Origin: Tessaracoccus sp. SD287
GTDB lineage: Bacteria; Actinomycetota; Actinomycetes; Propionibacteriales; Propionibacteriaceae
Assembly: GCF_017355265.1 (NCBI RefSeq)
Contig: NZ_JADIJQ010000001.1
Span: 124,001 to 188,000 of the forward strand
Direction of reading: 5' to 3'
DNA: 64,000 bases
Shown here: in pieces, positions 27,487 to 36,800 of the stretch
How positions within the stretch are numbered: the first letter of the stretch is position 1
Layout of the letters: each line of letters begins with the position of its first letter
Program-made: the position numbers and the translations under genes
Notes under the pieces: model-generated
What the model was told of the DNA's origin: nothing
The model's input: only the letters and a program-made list of their open reading frames with translations
Database searches by the model: none

Positions 27487-28302
27487 ATGAAGTTCATCAA
27501 GAAGCTCGCGGCGGTGGCATCAGCCGCCGCGCTGGCCCTGTCCCTGACCGCATGTGGCGACGACGGCGCCGGCACTGCGGACGAGAAGATCGTCATCGGC
27601 ATCAAGTTCGACCAGCCCGGCCTCGGCCTCAAGGTCGGCGACGGCTACGAGGGCTTTGACGTCGAGGTCGCCAAGTACGTCGCCAAGGAGCTCGGTTACG
27701 CCGAGGACAAGATCGAGTTCAAGGAGTCCCCCTCGGCGCAGCGCGAGAACCTGATCATGGGTGGGCAGGTCAAGTTGATCTTCGCCACCTACTCGATCAC
27801 CGACGCCCGCAAGGAGAAGGTCAGCTTCGCCGGCCCCTACTTCGTCGCCGGGCAGGACCTGCTCGTCGCCGAGAAGTCCGACATCACCGGTATTGACGCT
27901 CTCGCCGGCAAGAAGCTGTGCTCGGTCACCGGCTCCACCTCGGCGGTAAAGGTCAAGGAGAAGGTGCCCGGCGTCCAACTGCAGGAGTTCGACACCTACT
28001 CCAAGTGCGTGGAGGCCCTGGCCAACGGATCCATCGACGCGGTGACCACCGACGACGTGATCCTCGCCGGCTACGCCGCCCAGGACGCCTACAAGGGCAA
28101 GCTCAAGGTGGTGGGCGCGCCGTTCAGTGAGGAGCGCTACGGCATCGGCCTCAAGAAGGGCGACACCGAGCTCTGCACCAAGGTGAACACCGCCGTCCAG
28201 AAGATGTTCGACGACGGCGCCTGGCAGGCTGCCCTGGAGAAGACCGTGGGCGACTCAGGCTACAAGATCCCCGCGAAGCCGACCCTCGACACCTGCAGCT
28301 GA
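27487..28302 (+). CDS. gluB: Glutamate-type ABC transporter substrate-binding lipoprotein
   Basis: 271 residues with a lipoprotein signal MKFIKKLAAVASAAALALS and lipobox LTAC (Cys at about 22). The mature part is a family 3 solute-binding protein: IVIGIKFDQPGLGLKVGDGY, YEGFDVEVAKYVAKELGY, SPSAQRENLIMGGQVKLIFA and TGSTSAVKVKEKV. Lipid-anchored on the outer face of the membrane, it delivers the amino acid to the permeases. AGAGAGG precedes the ATG. It follows gluA by 78 nt; a strong hairpin lies between it and the permease genes, which usually lets binding protein be made in excess. Confidence 0.92.
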   Translation: MKFIKKLAAVASAAALALSLTACGDDGAGTADEKIVIGIKFDQPGLGLKVGDGYEGFDVEVAKYVAKELGYAEDKIEFKESPSAQRENLIMGGQVKLIFATYSITDARKEKVSFAGPYFVAGQDLLVAEKSDITGIDALAGKKLCSVTGSTSAVKVKEKVPGVQLQEFDTYSKCVEALANGSIDAVTTDDVILAGYAAQDAYKGKLKVVGAPFSEERYGIGLKKGDTELCTKVNTAVQKMFDDGAWQAALEKTVGDSGYKIPAKPTLDTCS

Positions 28303-28313
28303 CCCACGCCGGT

Positions 28314-28349
28314 GCCGGGGCGCGTGACGCACGCCGTCCGCGCCCCGGC
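28314..28349 (+). terminator. Intercistronic hairpin between gluB and gluC
   Basis: Inverted repeat with 11-bp arms GCCGGGGCGCG (28314-28324) and CGCGCCCCGGC (28339-28349) and a 14-nt loop, in the 97-nt gap after the binding-protein gene. Likely an attenuator or mRNA-stabilising element giving more binding protein than permease. Confidence 0.65.
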
Positions 28350-28399
28350 CCCAGCCACCAGGACACCACCCTCGACCGGGACACAGGAGCAGTTGGTCA

Positions 28400-29092
28400 A
28401 TGGACATCTTTAGCACCGCATGGGAGCTGATCAGGGAGTTCGACGTTCTCAAGGCGTTCGGGTTCACGATCCTGCTGACCCTGTTCGGGGCCGTGGGCGC
28501 CTTCGTCATCGGCGTGGTGGTCGCGGTGCTGCGGGTCAGTCCCGTCCCGGCGCTGCGACTGTTCGGCACTGCCTACGTCAACCTGGTTCGCAACACCCCG
28601 CTGACCATCGTCATCTTCTTCTGCGTCTTCGGCCTGATGTTGTCGATGAACTGGTACCTGTTGCCCGACGGCGCCGGGCAGGCATGGCAGAACTTCATGT
28701 GGGGCGGCATCGGGTTGGCCATCTACCACGCCAGCTTCGTGGCCGAGGCGCTGCGCTCGGGCATCAACACCGTCCCCCTGGGACAGGCGGAGGCGGCCCG
28801 GGCCATTGGCCTGTCCTTCCGGGGCACGGTCAGCGAGGTGATCCTGCCGCAGGCCCTGCGCGGCGCCATCGCCCCGCTGGGCAACACCCTGATCGCGCTG
28901 ACCAAGAACACCACCGTGGTGGCCACCATCGCGGCCATCGAGGCCTCCAGTGCCATGAAGCAGATGATCGAGTTCCGCCCCGACGAGCTGTTCCTCAGCT
29001 TCTTCATCATTGCCCTCGGGTTCGTCATCCTGACCCTGCCCGTCGGCATCCTGTTCACGCATCTGTCGAAGAAGCTGGCGGTGGCTCGATGA
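28400..29092 (+). CDS. gluC: Glutamate-type ABC transporter permease
   Basis: 230 residues, HisM-type permease with about five membrane helices. The cytoplasmic EAA loop reads EAARAIGLSFRGTVSEVILP, followed by QALRGAIAPLGNTLIALTKN. The early segment NLVRNTPLTIVIFFCVFG is typical of polar amino acid permeases. AGGAG lies 8 nt before the ATG. The last codons overlap the gluD start (ATGA), so the two subunits are produced together. Confidence 0.92.
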   Translation: MDIFSTAWELIREFDVLKAFGFTILLTLFGAVGAFVIGVVVAVLRVSPVPALRLFGTAYVNLVRNTPLTIVIFFCVFGLMLSMNWYLLPDGAGQAWQNFMWGGIGLAIYHASFVAEALRSGINTVPLGQAEAARAIGLSFRGTVSEVILPQALRGAIAPLGNTLIALTKNTTVVATIAAIEASSAMKQMIEFRPDELFLSFFIIALGFVILTLPVGILFTHLSKKLAVAR

Positions 29093-29979
29093 GCGCGTCC
29101 AACGTGTCGGTCATCTTTGACGCCCCCGGACCCCGCGGGCGGGTCCTCAGCCGCATCATCGGTGTGGTGGGCATCCTGCTGTGCCTCGTCCTGGGTGGCG
29201 TGGCGCTGTACCTGCTGCGCAAGCAGATCCTGCACTGGGACTACTGGCAGGTCTTCCTCGAGCCCCTCTCATGGACCGAGTTCATCCTGCCCGGCCTCTG
29301 GTCGACCCTGAAGGCCGCGGCCCTGGCGGTGCTGCTGTCAGGCATCTTCGGGTTGATCTTCGGCATCATGCGGCTGAGCCACCTGAAGGCGGTCTCGATC
29401 CCGGCTGCCATCGTGGTGGAGTTCTTCCGGGCCGTACCGGTGCTGATGATGATGCTGCTCGGCTACTACTTCCTGCTGTACAACCCCGGCATCGTGGCGC
29501 CAGACCAGATGGCCTTCGCCGGGGTCGTGGTGGGCCTGATGTTCTACAACGGCTCGGTCATCGCCGAACTCGTGCGCAGCGGCGTGCACTCCCTGCCCAC
29601 GGGGCAGCGCGAGGCCGGTGCCGCCATTGGCCTGACCCGCGGCCAGACACTGAACTCGGTGCTGCTGCCCCAGGCCATCACCGCCATGCTGCCCTCGCTG
29701 CTGAGCCAGTTGGTGGTCGTGCTGAAGGACACCGCGCTGGGCTACATCATCACCTACCCGGACCTGCTGCGCTCGGTGCAGAACCTGTTCCCCAGTGGCG
29801 GGGTGATGGTGGCGCTGTTGTTCGCCGCTACCGTCTACATCATCCTGAACTACGCCCTGACCCTGTTCGCCTCCTGGGTGGAGCGCCGGATGCGGGTACG
29901 TCGCGCGGGCAAGTCGGTGGGCGTCGGCACCGTGCCGGTGCCCGGCACGGCCAACACCAACATCCGACCGGAGGCCTGA
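29089..29979 (+). CDS. gluD: Glutamate-type ABC transporter permease
   Basis: 296 residues, the partner permease. After a cytosolic N-terminus (about 1-20) there are five or more helices; EAA loop EAGAAIGLTRGQTLNSVLLP then QAITAMLPSLLSQLVVVLKD. Start ATG at 29089 overlaps the gluC stop by four bases. It is larger than gluC, as in the corynebacterial system. Converges on rny, whose stop is 22 nt away; a short GC hairpin (CCCCGCGGGG) separates them. Confidence 0.92.
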   Translation: MSASNVSVIFDAPGPRGRVLSRIIGVVGILLCLVLGGVALYLLRKQILHWDYWQVFLEPLSWTEFILPGLWSTLKAAALAVLLSGIFGLIFGIMRLSHLKAVSIPAAIVVEFFRAVPVLMMMLLGYYFLLYNPGIVAPDQMAFAGVVVGLMFYNGSVIAELVRSGVHSLPTGQREAGAAIGLTRGQTLNSVLLPQAITAMLPSLLSQLVVVLKDTALGYIITYPDLLRSVQNLFPSGGVMVALLFAATVYIILNYALTLFASWVERRMRVRRAGKSVGVGTVPVPGTANTNIRPEA

Positions 29980-30001
29980 GCCCTGCGCTCCCCGCGGGGC
30001 G

Positions 30002-31666
30002 TCAGTGTGCTGTCTGGGTCGCCCGTGACTCGCGGACGACCGTGACCCGGATCTGGCCGGGGTAGGTCAACTCCTCCTCGATCGTGCGAGCCACTCCCCT
30101 GGCAATGGCCTGCGCGCCCAGGTCGTCGACCTCTTCGGGCAGCACCATGATGCGCAGTTCCCGGCCCGCCTGCATGGCGAAGGCGCGATCGACACCCGGC
30201 TGCTCCATGGCAATGTCCTCGAGGCGCTGCATGCGATGCATGTGGGCCTCCAGGGACTCGCGGCGGGCACCGGGGCGCGACCCGGAGATGGCGTCGGCGG
30301 CCTGCACCAGCAGGGCCTCGACGGTGCGCGGCTCGATCTCGTTGTGGTGGGCCGCGATGGCGTGGACGACGTCGTCGTGCTCACCGTGGCGACGGCACAG
30401 GTCGGCACCAATCTCGGCGTGCGGGCCCTCGACCTCGTGGGTCAGCGCCTTGCCGATGTCGTGCAGGAAGGCGGCGCGCTTGCTGGTGGTCGCATCGAGG
30501 CCGAGTTCATGGGCCATCATCCCGGCCAGGTGCGCCGACTCGACCATGTGGGCAAGCACGTTCTGCCCGTAGGAGGTGCGGTACTTCAGCGACCCCAGGA
30601 TGGGCACCAGGTCGGCGTCGAGGTCGGTGATGCCCACCTCGGCCAGGGCATCCTCGGCGGCACGGTGGCAGCGTTCGTTCACCGTGTCCAGGCTGCGCGC
30701 ATGCATCTCCTCGATGCGTCCGGGCTGGATGCGTCCGTCGGCCACGAGCGCCTCCAGGGTGACCCGGGCCACCTCGCGCCGCACCGGGTCGAAGCTGGAC
30801 AGCAGCACCGTCTCGGGCGTGTCGTCAATGAGCACGTTGACGCCGGTGACCTGCTCGAAGGTGCGGATGTTGCGCCCCTCCCGGCCAATGATGCGACCCT
30901 TCATCTCCTCGCTCGGCAGGTGCACGGCGGTCACGACCGCGTCAGCGGTCTGGTCGGCCGCCAGACGCTGGATCGAGGTGGTGATGATGCGGCGGGCAAT
31001 GCTGTCGGCCTCGCGAGCGGTGTCGCGCTCAATGTCACGGACCACCCGCGCACTGTCCAGCCGGGCATCGTGTTCGGCCCGCTGCAACACCTCGGCGCGG
31101 GCCTGGTCCGCGGTCAGGGCGGCCACCCGCTCGAGTTCGGTCCGGGCTCGCGACTGTTCCTCAGCGGTCTCACGCTGCGCCTGCGCCACCGCCCTCTCCG
31201 CCTCCCCCAGGGACTGTTCCCGGGACGCGTGGTCCTGTTCACCCTGTTCGAGACGCTGCTCACGACGTGTCATGAGCTCCTCGCGCCGGGTCAGCTGCTC
31301 GTGGATCTCAATCTGTGAGTCCCGTTCGCGTCGGGCCAGCCCGTCAAGGTCCTCACGGTCGCTCTTGACCAGGGCAGCCGCCGCACCCAGTTCCTCGCGG
31401 CGAACCTCCAGTTCGTCGTGACGGGCCAGCAGTTCCTGGTGCAGCGCCTCGAGCTCCACCTGGCGGGCCTCGAGGTCGGCAGCGCGCTGGTCAATATGGG
31501 CCGCTCGGCCGGCCACGGCGTCCCGCTCGGAGGCAAGGTCGGCCAGGCCCGCCCGGTGTTCCTGGCTGGCGGCGGTCTTGCCGAGGCTCACCCGTCGCAG
31601 CAGCACCAGCAGGGAGAGCAGGCAGGCGACGAGCAGAATGATGATGACGACCTCTACCCAGACCAC
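30002..31666 (-). CDS. rny: Ribonuclease Y
   Basis: 554-residue membrane-anchored endoribonuclease that initiates mRNA decay. N-terminal anchor VVIIILLVACLLSLLVLL, then a coiled coil rich in Glu, Arg, Gln and Ala (about 25-230), a KH domain with GRIIGREGRNIRTFEQVTGV, and the HD domain with AAFLHDIGKALTHEVEGPHA. GTG at 31666 has GAGGTG 5 nt upstream; the longer frame adds a Pro/Arg stretch with no anchor. Placement after recA-recX is typical of actinobacteria. The anchor predicts location at the inner membrane. Confidence 0.94.
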   Translation of the reverse strand: MVWVEVVIIILLVACLLSLLVLLRRVSLGKTAASQEHRAGLADLASERDAVAGRAAHIDQRAADLEARQVELEALHQELLARHDELEVRREELGAAAALVKSDREDLDGLARRERDSQIEIHEQLTRREELMTRREQRLEQGEQDHASREQSLGEAERAVAQAQRETAEEQSRARTELERVAALTADQARAEVLQRAEHDARLDSARVVRDIERDTAREADSIARRIITTSIQRLAADQTADAVVTAVHLPSEEMKGRIIGREGRNIRTFEQVTGVNVLIDDTPETVLLSSFDPVRREVARVTLEALVADGRIQPGRIEEMHARSLDTVNERCHRAAEDALAEVGITDLDADLVPILGSLKYRTSYGQNVLAHMVESAHLAGMMAHELGLDATTSKRAAFLHDIGKALTHEVEGPHAEIGADLCRRHGEHDDVVHAIAAHHNEIEPRTVEALLVQAADAISGSRPGARRESLEAHMHRMQRLEDIAMEQPGVDRAFAMQAGRELRIMVLPEEVDDLGAQAIARGVARTIEEELTYPGQIRVTVVRESRATQTAH

Positions 31667-31801
31667 GGTGCACCTCGCTGCCCTCGCGGGTGGCCGACGC
31701 AACTGCCGGACGGCCTGCCCGAACACCCCGGTGGGTGCCTCCCCACACTAGTCCTGACAGTGTGCGGTCCGAGCCAACCAGGCGCCCCCACCGCCCGCCC
31801 C

Positions 31802-32305
31802 TCAGAACGAGTCGGGTTCCGACTCCGCGGCGGCGCCGCTGAGCACCCTGGCAACCACCGAGTAGACGACCTCCGGACCGTAGCCGCGGCGCGCCAATGC
31901 ACCCGCCAGTCGACGCCGGATCACCACCGGGTCGGTGACCGACCCCATCGTCCGCAGCTTCTTGCGGGCCAGGTCGGTGGCAGCGGCCACCTCGTCGTCG
32001 CGTCCGACCGCGGAGGTTGCCTCCAGGATCACCTCACTGGCCACGCCCTTGCGCCGCAACTCCTCACTGAGGGCGCGCCGCGAGAGCCCCCTGGTCCGGT
32101 GCCGCGAGCTGACCCACTGCTCGGCAAAAGCCTGGTCGTCGACCAGGTCCAGCTCGCTGAACCGGTCCAGCAGGGTGGTGGCCACCTCGGTGGCCACCCC
32201 CTTGGCCGCCAGCGCCTGTTCGAGCTCTGAGCGGCTGTGCGCTCGCAACGACAACCGGCGCAGGATGATCTCGCGGGCCACCTCCAGCTGTTCGGCCGGG
32301 GTCAA
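31802..32305 (-). CDS. recX: Regulatory protein RecX
   Basis: 167 residues made of three-helix repeats typical of RecX: EIILRRLSLRAHSRSELEQA, LDLVDDQAFAEQWVSSRHRT and RGLSRRALSEELRRKGV, then a third unit with DLARKKLRT. RecX inhibits RecA filament extension. The most likely start is TTG at 32305; AGGA is visible about 10 nt upstream. It follows recA by 26 nt, consistent with one SOS-induced transcript. Confidence 0.92.
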   Translation of the reverse strand: MTPAEQLEVAREIILRRLSLRAHSRSELEQALAAKGVATEVATTLLDRFSELDLVDDQAFAEQWVSSRHRTRGLSRRALSEELRRKGVASEVILEATSAVGRDDEVAAATDLARKKLRTMGSVTDPVVIRRRLAGALARRGYGPEVVYSVVARVLSGAAAESEPDSF

Positions 32306-32331
32306 CCCCGGGCCGTCCTGGTCCGGGGAGC

Positions 32332-33378
<1,047 letters not shown>

Positions 33379-33481
33379 GAGCAGTTCCTTTCAAGCGGCC
33401 GTCGCGTGACGGCGGGTTCGTGGTCCGGTGATGACGACCCTAGGTGGGTCCTGCGACAAATCGTGTGACCAGGGGTCTGAC

Positions 33482-33544
33482 TGTGGACAACGAAGCCTCG
33501 TCACATTTCTTCTGTGGACACCACACTACCGAACGGGTGTTCGA
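33482..33544 (-). promoter_or_regulatory. recA promoter, SOS box and DnaA-like sites
   Basis: LexA box TCGAACacccGTTCGG (complement of 33529-33544) matches TCGAAC-N4-GTTCGA except the last base. It sits immediately upstream of -10 TAGTGT (33523-33528), so LexA would cover the -35 to -10 region. Downstream in the 145-nt leader are TTGTCCACA (33482-33490), an exact high-G+C DnaA box, and GTGTCCACA (33513-33521) in the same orientation. Confidence 0.75.
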
Positions 33545-33576
33545 TTCAAAAGTTCTGGCTCGGCGTGTCGCAATTC

Positions 33577-33771
33577 TCAGCGTTCGCGAGCGGGGAGTTC
33601 CAGCGCTCGCCACACGGCCCGCCAGATCCTCTTGCTGGGCAGGCCGGCCTCGAGCGACTCGACGACGGTGCGTCCGTCCAGTTCGACCAGACTGTGCTGC
33701 TCGGCCCAGGTGCGGACATAGCCATCCCCCAGGTGACGCTCCAGGCGCTGCCACAGTTCTGCTTCTCGCAC
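33577..33771 (-). CDS. DUF3046 family protein
   Basis: 64 residues: MREAELWQRLERHLGDGYVR, then TWAEQHSLVELDGRTVVESL and PSKRIWRAVWRALELP. This matches the small DUF3046 family that is encoded just upstream of recA in many actinobacteria; its function is unknown. All-alpha, soluble, no motif. The recA promoter lies immediately after its stop. It is divergent from lhr. Confidence 0.85.
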   Translation of the reverse strand: MREAELWQRLERHLGDGYVRTWAEQHSLVELDGRTVVESLEAGLPSKRIWRAVWRALELPARER

Positions 33772-33854
33772 CGGTCAAGACTAGCGCGCAGGGCACCGAG
33801 CAGCGGTCATCGGCTGGTCACGAAGTGCGGCGTTTGTCGCAGCCGGGTGCCACC

Positions 33855-36800
33855 ATGGCAGACATGAATTTCACGACGGCGGGCCCTGACGTGCTGAGTC
33901 GATTCGGCGCACCCACCCAGTCGTGGTTCCGCGATGCCTTCGAGGCACCCACCCCGGCCCAGGTCGCCGCCTGGTCATCGGTGCTCGCCGGCCGGAACAC
34001 CCTGCTGGTCGCACCGACCGGCTCGGGCAAGACGCTGGCGGCCTTCCTGGCCAGCCTGGACCGGTTGGCGGCACGTCCTGCCGAGCAGGTCGACCGCGCA
34101 CGTCGGGAACGCAAGGTGCAGGTGCTCTACATCTCGCCGATGAAGGCGCTGGCCAGTGACGTCGCCCGCAACCTCACCGCCCCGCTGCGGGGGATCTCAC
34201 TGGCAGCCGAACGGCTCGGCCTGGCCGCTCCCGACATCACCGTCGCCATCCGCTCCGGTGACTCCACCAGCACCCAACGGCGCCAGCTGGTGGCACACCC
34301 GCCCGATGTCCTGATCACCACCCCGGAATCGCTGTTCCTGTTGCTGTCGAGCCAGGCCCACACCATGTTCAGCGAACTGCACACGGTGATCATTGACGAG
34401 ATCCATGCCCTGGCCGGCACCAAACGGGGGGTCCACCTGCAACTCTCGCTGGAACGCCTCGAGGCGATGACCCCGGCGCCGTTCCAGCGCATTGGACTGT
34501 CCGCCACCGTGAACCCCGCCTCGGTGGTGGCGCGGTTCCTGGCCGGTGATCGCCCCATCGACGTCCTGGAACCGACCCCCGACAAGAACTGGCAGCTCAG
34601 CGTGGAGGTGCCGGTCGAGGACATGACCGACCTGAGCCTGCCGACCGATGCCGATGGCACCAACGAACCGAACCGGTCGATCTGGCCCTTCCTCGAACAG
34701 CGGCTGCTCGACCTGATCGACAGCCACCGCACCACGTTGTGCTTCGTGAACTCACGGCGGGTCGCCGAACGGTTGACCGCGCACCTCAACGAGCTCCACG
34801 CGGCCCGCCTGGGTGCCGAGTTGGACCCAGACGCGGCCCCGCCGGCGCAGGTGATGGCCCAGTCCGGGGCCTCGCTCGGAGTGGACGAGACCGAGTGGCC
34901 GGTGATTGCCCGCGCCCACCACGGGTCGGTCTCCAAGGAGCGCCGGGCCGAGATCGAGTCCGACCTGAAGTCCGGGCAGTTGCCGTGCGTCGTGGCGACC
35001 TCCTCGCTCGAACTGGGCATCGACATGGGCAGCATCGACCTGGTCGTCCAGGTCTCCTCCCCCCCGGCGGTCTCCTCGGCGCTGCAGCGGGTGGGTCGTG
35101 CCGGTCACCAGGTGGGTGCGGTGTCCACCGGGATCATGCTGCCCACCCATCGCAGCGACCTGCTGGAGGCCACGGTCGTGGTGCGCGAGATGCTCAGCGG
35201 TGGCATCGAGCCATTGCACGACCTGCGCAACCCGCTCGACGTGCTGGCGCAGCACCTGCTCTCGATGGTCATCGACAGCTCCACCACGGCGGCCCAGGCC
35301 TACGATCTGGTGCGTCGCTGCGAGGCCTACTCCGGGCTGTCCCGTGCGGTCTTCGACGGCGTGGTCGACATGTTGGCCGGGCGCTACCCCAGTGAGGACT
35401 TCGCCGAACTGCGTCCGCGACTGGTCCACGACCGCCTCACCGACCTGCTCACCGCCCGTCCGGGGGCCCGCCGCCTGGTCACCACCAGCGGCGGCACCAT
35501 CCCCGACCGGGGACTGTTCGGGGTCTTCCTGGTCGGTGAGCCCGGCACCCCCGGACGCCGGGTCGGTGAACTGGACGAAGAGATGGTCCACGAGTCGCGG
35601 GTCGGTGATGTCTTCACCCTGGGCACCAGTAGTTGGCGCATCGAGGACATCACCCCCCACCAGGTGCTGGTGACCCCGGCCGCCGGTCTGCCGGGACGCC
35701 TGCCGTTCTGGAAGGGTGACCAGGCCTGGCGCCCGTCCGGGTTGGGACGCGCCATCGGACGGTTCGTGGACGACCTCACCGCCAACCAACCCACGGCGCT
35801 GGAGGCACTGCAGCGGCTGGATGAGCGTGCCGTCGCGAACCTGCGCGCGCACCTGGCCGAACAGCGTGAGGCCACCGGAGTCGTTCCCAGCGACACCTGC
35901 CTGGTGGTGGAACGCTTCCGTGACGAGCTCGGCGACTGGCGGGTGGTCGTGCACTGCCCATGGGGTGCGGCCGTGCTCACCCCATGGGCGCTGGCCATCG
36001 AGGCGCGGGCCCGTCGCGAGTTCGGCAACGAGGTGCGGGCGTGGGCGTCCAACGACGGCATCGTGATCAGCGTCCCGGACACCGCCGATGCGCCGGGCCT
36101 GGAACTGCTGGACGGGGACGTCGACCAGGTCAGCGAGCTGGTCACCGACGAGGTCTACGGCTCGGCCCTGTTCGCGGCCCGCTTCCGGGAGTGCGCCTCC
36201 CGCGCGCTGCTGCTGCCCCGACTCGACCCGGGACGTCGAACCCCGCTGTGGCGCCAGCGCCAGCGGTCCGCCCAACTCCTGGAGGTGGCCAGCAGGTTCC
36301 CCGACTTCCCCATCGTGCTGGAGACCTTGCGGGAATGCCTCGAGGACGTCTTCGACCTGCCCGGCCTGGTGCAGCTGCTGGGCGGCATCGCCGCCCGGAC
36401 GATCCGACTGGTGCTGGTCGACACCGAACGCCCCTCCCCCTTCGCGCGCAACCTCATGTTCGGCTACGTGGGCGAGTTCCTCTACGACACCGAGCAGCCG
36501 CTGGCCGAACGCCGGTTGGCCGCGCTGAACGTCGATGCCACGCTGCTTGCCGAACTGCTCGGTCGCGATGGCGCCGAGGCGTTGCTGGACCCGACCGCAC
36601 TCGCCCAGGTGGAGGCCGACCTGCAACGCACCAGCGAGCCCTCCCGGGCGGGTTCAGCCGAGCAGTTGTGGGACATCGTGCGCACGATCGGTCCGTTGAC
36701 GCTCGAGGAGTGCGCCGAGCGCTCCGACCCCTCGGCAGCTGCGGCCGAGTGGGTGGCGGCCCTGGTCACCGACCGTCGACTGGTCGAGGTCAGGCTGGGT

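Noticed and set aside
33444-33854. N-terminal extension of Lhr from the open frame starting at 33444
   Set aside because: It would be antisense to DUF3046 and run through the recA promoter and SOS box; Lhr homology begins at about 33855.
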